This document shows, piece by piece, positions 4,426 through 11,258 of a DNA stretch of 11,258 nt (its first letter is position 1; every line of letters begins with the position of its first letter). This stretch comes from Pseudomonadota bacterium. GTDB taxonomy: Bacteria; Pseudomonadota; Gammaproteobacteria; Burkholderiales; Burkholderiaceae. The translations under genes were made by a program, and so were the position numbers. A model generated the notes under the pieces. That model was not told the DNA's origin and did not search any database. It worked only from the letters and a program-made list of their open reading frames with translations. The DNA lies in the NCBI GenBank assembly GCA_021778935.1, contig JAJYBQ010000056.1:1-11258 (forward strand). The letters are read 5' to 3'.

Positions 4426-5225
4426 CCGTCGAGGCCTGCGTGCTGCGCTACCTGCAGGACAAGGCCGCGCTCAAATCGATCCGGCAGACGACGGAACATC
4501 TGCGCGCGATTCAGCGGCACTACGAAAGCCGCCCTCTTGCTGATCTGCCCGCGATTTCGCGGGAGGTAATCCAGGAGAATTCCGAGCAGGCCACGCCCTT
4601 GGCGGCGGCCACGATTCGGCAGCGCCTGACGCTGCTCAAGGCCGCATGCCGCCACGCCTGGAAAACCGGGATGGTGGAGCACGACCCGACGGAAAAGATG
4701 ACGGTCCCCGTGGTCCGGAATGCCCGGCACGTCTACGCCGGGCGCCAGGACGTGCTACGGCTCGCCAGGGCCTGCGACCGGTGGGATGCGCGGGCGCTCG
4801 TGCTGATCGCCTTCTACACCGGAATGCGACTGGGAGAGCTCTTTCGCTGCTCCGTGACACCCGCAGGCCTGTCCCTTCCCGACTCGAAAAACGGGCAGCC
4901 CCGGATCGTGCCGCTGCACCCGAGGGCGCGGCGGTATGCGGCCAAATGGCTCCCGCTCGACGCGCCCAAGATCACGCTGCAGCGGGCCGTCCAACGCGCC
5001 CGTAAACGCTCCGGCATGACAGCGGTCCGGATCCACGATCTGCGCCATTCGGCCGCCTCAGAGATGGTCAACGCTGGCGTTGACCTCTACACCGTGGGGG
5101 CTGTCCTCGGCCACCGGGATTTCCGGTCGACCCAGCGCTATGCGCACTTGGCCACCGCGACACTGGCCGAGGCGGTCGCAAAAATTGGCAAATCCTCTCA
5201 CCCTAGACACAAAAAAGCCGCCTGA
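4245..5225 (+). CDS. int: Tyrosine site-specific recombinase (phage integrase)
   Basis: The 326-aa protein has an N-terminal arm-type DNA-binding segment (about 1-45, YWDKAKRRWRFDYQG to RIRACRVLPEGFTKAQA), a core-binding SAM-like domain (about 60-155) and a catalytic domain (about 165-315). The catalytic set is complete: Arg195 (TGMRLGEL), Lys215 (DSKNGQ), His264 and Arg267 (HDLRHSAA), His290 (LGHRD) and nucleophile Tyr299 (TQRYAHL). It should integrate and excise the element at the tRNA-Ser gene whose 3' end lies 38 bp beyond the stop codon. Length is normal and no frame damage is seen, so it is probably active. The first 61 codons overlap the excisionase-like gene in a different frame; the arm-type domain encoded there argues for the 4245 start. 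The final codons (KKAA, stop) are part of the terminator hairpin serving the tRNA. Confidence 0.95.
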   Translation: MSVYWDKAKRRWRFDYQGTVAGRRIRACRVLPEGFTKAQAVAYNRKETARIVAAGGCPEVTVEACVLRYLQDKAALKSIRQTTEHLRAIQRHYESRPLADLPAISREVIQENSEQATPLAAATIRQRLTLLKAACRHAWKTGMVEHDPTEKMTVPVVRNARHVYAGRQDVLRLARACDRWDARALVLIAFYTGMRLGELFRCSVTPAGLSLPDSKNGQPRIVPLHPRARRYAAKWLPLDAPKITLQRAVQRARKRSGMTAVRIHDLRHSAASEMVNAGVDLYTVGAVLGHRDFRSTQRYAHLATATLAEAVAKIGKSSHPRHKKAA

Positions 5226-5234
5226 TTGGGCGGC
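5211..5234 (-). terminator. Rho-independent terminator downstream of tRNA-Ser, overlapping the int stop codon
   Basis: On the minus strand GCCGCC (5234-5229), a 6-nt loop, GGCGGC (5222-5217) and then TTTTTT (5216-5211) make a textbook intrinsic terminator 30 bp after the tRNA CCA end. The plus-strand side has only ATTTCT, so rightward termination of int would be weaker. The hairpin contains the integrase stop codon TGA (5223-5225). Confidence 0.88.
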
Positions 5235-5263
5235 ATTTCTACTCGCGCAAGTGCTTGATTTTA

Positions 5264-5354
<91 letters not shown>

Positions 5355-5388
5355 GGATTGCTGGTGCGCGGGCGCGTCGAAGCCGGCG

Positions 5389-5419
5389 AGTCTAGCAAAT
5401 GTTGGGGGCCGCGGTGCAA
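5389..5419 (-). promoter_or_regulatory. Probable tRNA-Ser promoter
   Basis: On the minus strand TGCTAGACT gives an extended -10 (TAGACT, 5394-5389) followed by a GC-rich discriminator, typical of stable RNA promoters under stringent control. A possible -35, TTGCAC (5419-5414), is 19 bp upstream, longer than ideal. The predicted start near 5382 leaves a leader of about 28 nt before the tRNA. Confidence 0.5.
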
Positions 5420-5540
5420 CTCCCGATGTGTGCGCGATTGGTCTTCCGCTTGGTCAACGCACCCCGACCGGACGGCGACCATTGCGCTCCGGCCTCCCGA
5501 CAAGACCCGGCGGGGATCGATGCGGAATGCCGTCGGGGGA

Positions 5541-5567
5541 GCGCCCTGCGCGGACGCGGCAGGGCGC
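5541..5567 (-). terminator. Strong hairpin just after the BON gene, possible terminator
   Basis: GCGCCCTGC (5541-5549) and GCAGGGCGC (5559-5567) form a perfect 9-bp stem with a 9-nt loop, 15 bp past the stop codon of the BON gene. There is no T-run on the minus strand, so it may be a U-less terminator or an mRNA 3'-end stabiliser. The rest of the tRNA/BON gap (5420-5540) shows nothing further. Confidence 0.45.
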
Positions 5568-5582
5568 AAGCATCGCTTCCGA

Positions 5583-5879
5583 TCAGTCGTTGATGATGCC
5601 CAGATCGAGTTTCACACCCTTCACGCCGGGGACCTTGAGCGCGATCCGCTTGGCGACATGGCGTTCGAACCGCGAATCGACCTGGCCGGTCAGGTGAACC
5701 CGGCCCTGATGCGTCTCGACGCTGATGACGTCGCCGTCCAGCGCGGGGGCGTGGTTGAGCTTGTGCTGAATGATGTCGGTGATCTGCCGGTCGCTAAGCG
5801 GCTTCGCCGGATGGGCCTGGGCACCAAGCGCAAGCAGGGCCAGCGCGGCCGCCACCGCCGAGATTTTGACTGCGTTCAT
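5583..5879 (-). CDS. Small periplasmic BON-domain protein
   Basis: The 98-aa precursor has a signal peptide (MNAVKISAVAAALALLALGA) with a likely cut after AQA at 22/23. One BON domain fills the mature chain (about 29-92): SDRQITDIIQHKLNHAPALDGDVISVETHQGRV, then HLTGQVDSRFERHVAKRIALKVPGVKGVK, with the conserved V-x-L-x-G-x-V strand and the G-V-x-x-V end. Single-domain relatives such as OsmY and Kbp are stress-linked proteins proposed to bind phospholipid or other surfaces; the ligand here is unknown. AGGAG with a 7-nt spacer precedes the ATG. It lies downstream of serS on the same strand after a 106-bp gap holding a dyad at 5909-5931, so it may have its own promoter. It is probably host rather than phage, being on the far side of the tRNA junction. 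Confidence 0.85.
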   Translation of the reverse strand: MNAVKISAVAAALALLALGAQAHPAKPLSDRQITDIIQHKLNHAPALDGDVISVETHQGRVHLTGQVDSRFERHVAKRIALKVPGVKGVKLDLGIIND

Positions 5880-5908
5880 CCGATTCTCCTAGTTCGCAGT
5901 TGAGAAAA

Positions 5909-5931
5909 CCTGACCAAATAATAATGTCAGG
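5909..5931. promoter_or_regulatory. Dyad upstream of the BON gene, possible operator
   Basis: CCTGAC (5909-5914) and GTCAGG (5926-5931) are inverted around an 11-bp AT-only or near AT-only centre, in an otherwise GC-rich region 30 to 52 bp before the BON start codon. It could be a regulator site or a weak hairpin. No convincing -35/-10 pair was found beside it. Confidence 0.3.
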
Positions 5932-5985
5932 AAGGGAGGGATGGTCGCCGCCATGTGTTACGCCAACGTGACATGAGGTCCTGAC

Positions 5986-7344
<1,359 letters not shown>

Positions 7345-7385
7345 TCACCAGAAGGTGGCGGTGAGGGGACGGTCCGGATTATGGA

Positions 7386-8753
7386 CTACGACTGGCCGGG
7401 CGGCTTCGCGGCCCGCACGTTGCGTGCGCGAAGCTCCGCCAGGCGCTCACCGATCCGCTGCTCCAATCCGCGGTCGGTTGGACGGTACCACTGCTGCGCA
7501 GGAACGCCCTCGGGCAGGTAGGTTTCGCCGGCGGCGAAGGCCCCTTCCTCGTCGTGCGCGTAGCGATAGCCGGTCCCATAGCCCAGATCCTTCATGAGCC
7601 GGGTGGGCGCATTGCGCAGATGCATGGGCACGGGGCGGGTGCCGTCGGTCTCGACAAATCGCCGGACTTCGCCCAAGGCGCGGTACACGGCATTGGACTT
7701 GGGCGCCATCGCCAGATAGACGATCGCCTGCGCAAGCGCGAGTTCGCCTTCGGGGGAGCCCAGGCGCTCGTAGGACTGCACAGCTTCCAGCGCGAGCTGA
7801 AGCGCGCGCGGGTCGGCAAGGCCGATGTCCTCCGAGGCCATGCGGATCGCGCGCCGCGCGAGATACAGCGGATCCACGCCGCCGTCGAGCATGCGCACCA
7901 TCCAGTAGAGCGCGGCATCCGGATCCGAGCCGCGCACCGACTTATGCAGCGCGGAAATCTGATCGTAGAAATTCTCGCCGCCCTTGTCGAAGCGCCGCAG
8001 GGTCGCCGGCAGCGCCCCGCGCAGGAACTCCACGTCGACCGGGCGTCCGGCCTGCGCCGCCGCGTTGGCGGTGATCTCCAGCGCCTGCAGCAGGCGACGG
8101 CCGTCACCGTCGGCCATTTCCACCAGCATCCGGCGGGCGTCATCGCCGATCTCGATCTGCGGCAGAAACCGGGTGCGCGCCGCCTCCAGCAACTGCAGCA
8201 GATCCGCTTCCGACAGCGGCTCGAGCACGTAGACCACCGCGCGCGACAACAGCGCGCCCACCACTTCGAACGAGGGGTTCTCGGTGGTCGCGCCGATGAA
8301 CACGAACAACCCCGATTCGACGTGCGGCAGGAAGGCATCCTGCTGGGCCTTGTTGAAGCGATGCACCTCGTCGACGAACACCACCGTGGGCAGGCCGGTG
8401 CGCGCCCGCGTCGCGGTGGCGCGCTCGACCGCATCGCGGATGTCCTTCACCCCGCCCAGAACGGCCGAGATCGCGATGAAATCCAGGTCGAATGCGGCCG
8501 CCATCAGGCGCGCCAGCGTGGTCTTGCCGACGCCGGGCGGCCCCCAGAGGATCATCGAATGCGGATGTCCGGATGCAAACGCCGTCCGCAGCGGCTTGCC
8601 GGCACCGAGCAGGTGCCGCTGTCCGACGACGTCCTCGATCCGCGCCGGCCGCATGGCCTCGGCCAGCGGTACGGCGGCAGGCGGTGCCGCGTTGCGTCCC
8701 GCGCCGGCCCGTTCCGGCGATGCCGGCTGGTCTGAACCGAACAGGTCGTTCAT
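7386..8753 (-). CDS. rarA: Replication-associated recombination protein A (MgsA/RarA AAA+ ATPase)
   Basis: The 455-aa protein of the RarA/MgsA/WRNIP1 family acts at stalled replication forks and interacts with SSB. After a Pro/Ala-rich N-terminus it shows PLAEAMRPARIEDVVGQRHLLG (29-50), Walker A GPPGVGKTT (71-79), Walker B VVFVDEVHRFNKAQQDAFLP (124-143), sensor 1 GATTENPSF (154-162) and the Ser170-Arg171 arginine-finger region. The C-terminal tetramerisation domain includes MVRMLDGGVDPLYLARRAIRMASEDIG, LAMAPKSNAVYRA and PMHLRNAPTRLMKDLGYGTGYRYAHDE, all family hallmarks. I chose MNDLF at 8753 because its ATG overlaps the lolA stop as ATGA; the open frame continues upstream to 8963 only as a shadow of lolA. 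It is translationally coupled in ftsK-lolA-rarA. Confidence 0.96.
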   Translation of the reverse strand: MNDLFGSDQPASPERAGAGRNAAPPAAVPLAEAMRPARIEDVVGQRHLLGAGKPLRTAFASGHPHSMILWGPPGVGKTTLARLMAAAFDLDFIAISAVLGGVKDIRDAVERATATRARTGLPTVVFVDEVHRFNKAQQDAFLPHVESGLFVFIGATTENPSFEVVGALLSRAVVYVLEPLSEADLLQLLEAARTRFLPQIEIGDDARRMLVEMADGDGRRLLQALEITANAAAQAGRPVDVEFLRGALPATLRRFDKGGENFYDQISALHKSVRGSDPDAALYWMVRMLDGGVDPLYLARRAIRMASEDIGLADPRALQLALEAVQSYERLGSPEGELALAQAIVYLAMAPKSNAVYRALGEVRRFVETDGTRPVPMHLRNAPTRLMKDLGYGTGYRYAHDEEGAFAAGETYLPEGVPAQQWYRPTDRGLEQRIGERLAELRARNVRAAKPPGQS

Positions 8754-9400
8754 CGATCGTCGAGCACGTCCACGCCGGCCGGAGGAACGAACCGGAACTG
8801 CGCCGGATCCAACGCCGGATTGCGCTGGATGTGATCGAACGACAGCTGCGTGATCTGCCCGAATTGGTCCTCGAGGCGCATCGCCACCGGCACGCCTTCG
8901 CGGAACCCGATGCGGATGCGCTCGAACGGCGAATCCTTCGTCCGGGGAACGGCGAGGATCCACGCCACGCCGTTTTCCGCGCCGTCGTTCGTGACGACGA
9001 ACTCACGTTCGAAATCGTTGGAGCCGAACAGGATCGACGCGGGCGACGCGGGCAAGGAGCCCGACAGCGTCTTCTTCGTCACCTGTTCCAGGTCCTGGTC
9101 GTATAGGTAGAGCGTGCGGCCGTCGCTGACGATGAGTTGTGCGTACGGCTGCTGCACCACCCAGCGGAATTTCCCCGGCCGTTGGAACGAAAACGTGCCG
9201 CGGGTCACGCTGGGAGCCGCGAGGCGCTTGGCCGGCGACCGGCCTGCTCCCGCCGACGGATTGCGCTGCGTGAAGTCGCCGCGCATCGACGCGGTGTGCG
9301 CGAGGAACGCGTGCAGTTCGTCGATCGGCGCCGCACCGGCCCCGGCCACAAGGACATTCGCCACGCAGAACGCGGCAACCACCCGCCCCCACCGCATCAT
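8750..9400 (-). CDS. lolA: Outer-membrane lipoprotein carrier protein LolA
   Basis: The 216-aa precursor has a signal peptide ([20 protein letters not shown]) with cutting near AGA at 23/24. The mature periplasmic chaperone takes lipoproteins from LolCDE and hands them to LolB. Family features are [16 protein letters not shown] (about 30-45), [19 protein letters not shown] (68-86), [20 protein letters not shown] (89-108) and PASILFG. A Gly/Ser/Ala-rich loop after FTQRNP (about 48-64) is slightly long. The ATG at 9400 overlaps the ftsK stop as ATGA; a second ATG follows directly at 9397. The C-terminus overlaps the rarA start in the same way. The ftsK-lolA-rarA order is conserved in many proteobacteria. 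In this host LolA would also route the element's predicted outer-membrane lipoprotein at 3272-3607. Confidence 0.96.
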   Translation of the reverse strand: MMRWGRVVAAFCVANVLVAGAGAAPIDELHAFLAHTASMRGDFTQRNPSAGAGRSPAKRLAAPSVTRGTFSFQRPGKFRWVVQQPYAQLIVSDGRTLYLYDQDLEQVTKKTLSGSLPASPASILFGSNDFEREFVVTNDGAENGVAWILAVPRTKDSPFERIRIGFREGVPVAMRLEDQFGQITQLSFDHIQRNPALDPAQFRFVPPAGVDVLDDR

Positions 9401-11258
9401 TCCGTTCCTTCCCGATTCGGCACGAGAATCTCGCGATTGCCGTTGGCCTGCATGTTCGAAACCAGTCCCGCCCGCTCCATATCCTCGAGCAGCCGCGCCG
9501 CACGGTTGTAGCCGATGCGCAGATGGCGCTGCACCAGCGAAATCGATGCGCGCCGCTGCTTGAGCACGATCTCCACCGCCTGGTCATACAGCGGATCGCG
9601 TTCGCCTCCGGTGGCGTCGGCGGCCGCCGCCTCGGTACCCGCATCAGGCGCTTCGAGCACGCCCTCCACATACACCGGGGCACCCTGCCTGCGCAGCGAC
9701 TCGGCGACGCGATGCACTTCCTCGTCCGAAACGAAGGCGCCATGCACCCGCGCGGGAATGCCGGCGCCCGCCGGCAGGTACAGCATGTCACCCTGCCCCA
9801 GCAGCGACTCCGCGCCCATCTGGTCGAGGATGGTCCGCGAATCCACCCGGCTCGAAACCTGAAATGCAATGCGCGTGGGAATGTTCGCCTTGATCAGCCC
9901 GGTGATGACGTCGACCGACGGACGCTGGGTCGCGAGGATCAGGTGCATCCCTGCGGCGCGCGCCTTCTGGGCGATGCGCGCGATCAGTTCCTCGACCTTC
10001 TTGCCGGTGACCATCATCAGGTCGGCCAGTTCGTCGATCACCACCACGATCACCGGCAACGGCTCCAGCGCCTGCGCCTCGGCGGGATCGGCGAACGGGT
10101 GGAGGACGGGCTCGCCGCGGTCGCGCGCATCCGCCACCTTCTGGTTGTAGCTGGCCAGGCTACGCACGCCGAGCTTGCTCATCAGGCGATATCGGCGATC
10201 CATCTCCGCAACGCACCAGTTGAGCGCATGGCCCGCCTCCCGCATGTCGGTGACCACCGGCGCGAGCAAGTGCGGAATCCCCTCGTACGCCGACATTTCC
10301 AGCATCTTCGGGTCGATCATCAGCAAGCGCACCTGAGCGGGATCGGACTTGTACAGGATCGACAGGATCATCGCGTTGATCCCCACCGACTTGCCCGATC
10401 CGGTGGTTCCGGCCACCAGCAGATGCGGCATGCGCGCGAGATCGACTACCACCGGCTTGCCCGCAATGTCCTTGCCCAGCCCCAGCGCCACGGGAGAGCG
10501 ACTTTCCGCGTAGGCCGCCGACCCCAGGATCTCCGACAGGCGCACGACCTGGCGGCGCTGGTTCGGCAGTTCCAGGCCCATGAGGTTCTTGCCCGGAATG
10601 GTCTCGACGACCCGGACCGAAACGAGCGACAACGCGCGGGCGAGATCCTTGGCAAGATTGACGATCTGGGCCCCCTTCACGCCGGTTGCGGGCTCGATCT
10701 CGTAGCGCGTGATGACCGGCCCGGGATAGGCCGCGACCACCGTCACCTGCACCCCGAAATCCTTGAGCTTCTTCTCGATCAGGCGCGAGGTGAACTCCAG
10801 GGTCTCGGTGGCGACCGCCTCCGGCCCTCCGTCCGCTTCGTCCAGCAGGTCGAGCGTCGGCAGGCCGCCATTTGCGGTCACGTCCGCAAATAGCGGCACC
10901 TGGCGTTCCTGCTGCTTGCGTTCGGAGATCGGCGGGTGTTCCGGCTGCCGTTCGATGTGCACCGGCTCGTGCACCGGCGCCTGATCCCGTTGGGCGGCGA
11001 GCATCGCCGCGCGCTCCTCCGAGGCCGCAACGCCAATCGTCCGATCCTCGCTTTCTTCGCGCCGCATCCGCGCGCGGGCAAGAACCGACTCCATCGCGCC
11101 GCCGACGCGCTCCGCAACGGCGAGCCAGGAGAATCCGAACCCGAGGCTCGCACCCAGTGCGCACAGCACGATCAGCGCCACCGTGGCGCCGGTCATACCC
11201 AGCGCCCGCTCGACCCACGGCCCGAGCGAAGCGCCCAGCACCCCGCCCGCGGACCCCG
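9397..11258 (-). CDS. ftsK: DNA translocase FtsK, N-terminus missing (off right edge)
   Basis: About 619 residues are visible; the gene continues beyond the right edge, so its true start is absent. Counting from the GTG at 11241: the last membrane helix is near 17-43 ([20 protein letters not shown]), then a short charged linker (about 50-140), the alpha domain with [19 protein letters not shown] (172-190), Walker A GTTGSGKS (278-285), Walker [13 protein letters not shown] (306-317), [14 protein letters not shown] and [20 protein letters not shown] in the motor. A winged-helix gamma domain ([20 protein letters not shown] to AGLVSNM) ends the protein; in the family this reads KOPS and contacts XerD. 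The short linker fits the shorter betaproteobacterial FtsK rather than the long E. coli form. It coordinates chromosome segregation with division at the septum, and its stop overlaps the lolA start. Confidence 0.97.
   Translation of the reverse strand, partial: GSAGGVLGASLGPWVERALGMTGATVALIVLCALGASLGFGFSWLAVAERVGGAMESVLARARMRREESEDRTIGVAASEERAAMLAAQRDQAPVHEPVHIERQPEHPPISERKQQERQVPLFADVTANGGLPTLDLLDEADGGPEAVATETLEFTSRLIEKKLKDFGVQVTVVAAYPGPVITRYEIEPATGVKGAQIVNLAKDLARALSLVSVRVVETIPGKNLMGLELPNQRRQVVRLSEILGSAAYAESRSPVALGLGKDIAGKPVVVDLARMPHLLVAGTTGSGKSVGINAMILSILYKSDPAQVRLLMIDPKMLEMSAYEGIPHLLAPVVTDMREAGHALNWCVAEMDRRYRLMSKLGVRSLASYNQKVADARDRGEPVLHPFADPAEAQALEPLPVIVVVIDELADLMMVTGKKVEELIARIAQKARAAGMHLILATQRPSVDVITGLIKANIPTRIAFQVSSRVDSRTILDQMGAESLLGQGDMLYLPAGAGIPARVHGAFVSDEEVHRVAESLRRQGAPVYVEGVLEAPDAGTEAAAADATGGERDPLYDQAVEIVLKQRRASISLVQRHLRIGYNRAARLLEDMERAGLVSNMQANGNREILVPNREGTE

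Larger units (their letters stand above)
1..5263. mobile_element. Right end of a tRNA-Ser-integrated temperate phage or phage-like element (partial)
   Basis: Seen: a replication-type gene, Cro-like regulator, S24 repressor, ssb, HD hydrolase, small envelope genes, excisionase-like gene and tyrosine integrase, ending 38 bp from the 3' end of a tRNA-Ser gene. This is the usual arrangement for a tyrosine-recombinase element in a tRNA gene, with int next to the junction. The genes form two divergent early operons around the repressor, as in lambdoid phages. No structural, packaging or lysis genes are visible; they would lie left of the window. Whether the element is complete, a satellite or a remnant cannot be told. 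The right boundary is assumed to fall within the tRNA 3' end; the left boundary is not in view. Confidence 0.88.

Noticed and set aside
8753..8963. Longer N-terminus for RarA
   Set aside because: The extra frame lies entirely within lolA and does not resemble the family; the ATGA overlap marks the start.

Overview
The window comes from a GC-rich proteobacterial chromosome, most likely a betaproteobacterium of the Burkholderiales. The right half carries ftsK-lolA-rarA-serS in one tightly spaced minus-strand block followed by tRNA-Ser(CGA), an order I know from that group. The genus cannot be read from the sequence.

Positions 1 to about 5263 are one end of a temperate phage or phage-like integrative element inserted at the 3' end of the tRNA-Ser gene; its other end lies beyond the left edge. 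It has a lambda-like immunity region. The repressor gene (1055-1759, plus strand) is flanked by two divergent early promoters built alike, each TTGAC(T/A)-N17-TTTAAT with a TAAAC-N5-GTTTA operator over the spacer and -10 box. The leftward promoter (P_R-like) drives a YdaS/Cro-like regulator (697-975), a doubtful 74-codon ORF (470-694) and a replication-type protein running off the left edge (1-470), whose linker is encoded by 10-bp direct repeats that look like iterons. The rightward promoter (P_L-like) drives ssb, an 85-aa phage protein, an HD-domain phosphohydrolase, three small envelope proteins (an EexN-like lipoprotein, a YqaE/Pmp3 protein and a 54-aa membrane protein), an excisionase-like protein and a tyrosine integrase that overlaps it.

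Operators: three sites (centres about 991, 1014 and 1037) lie between cro and cI, and two (centres 1889 and 1912) precede ssb, all spaced about 23 bp. The -10 boxes for cI and cro sit 8 and 6 bp from their ATG codons, so both mRNAs are predicted to be leaderless. The repressor keeps the S24 Ser/Lys dyad but has Leu-Gly where Ala-Gly is usually cut.

Positions 5264-11258 are host core chromosome, all on the minus strand: tRNA-Ser(CGA), a small periplasmic BON-domain protein, serS, rarA, lolA and the C-terminal three quarters of ftsK. ftsK/lolA and lolA/rarA are joined by ATGA stop/start overlaps. The tRNA terminator hairpin lies over the integrase stop codon, inside the element.

Most noteworthy are the reconstructed operator array, the in-gene iteron-like repeats, the LG repressor hinge, the envelope cassette as a possible exclusion module, and the 181-bp xis/int overlap.
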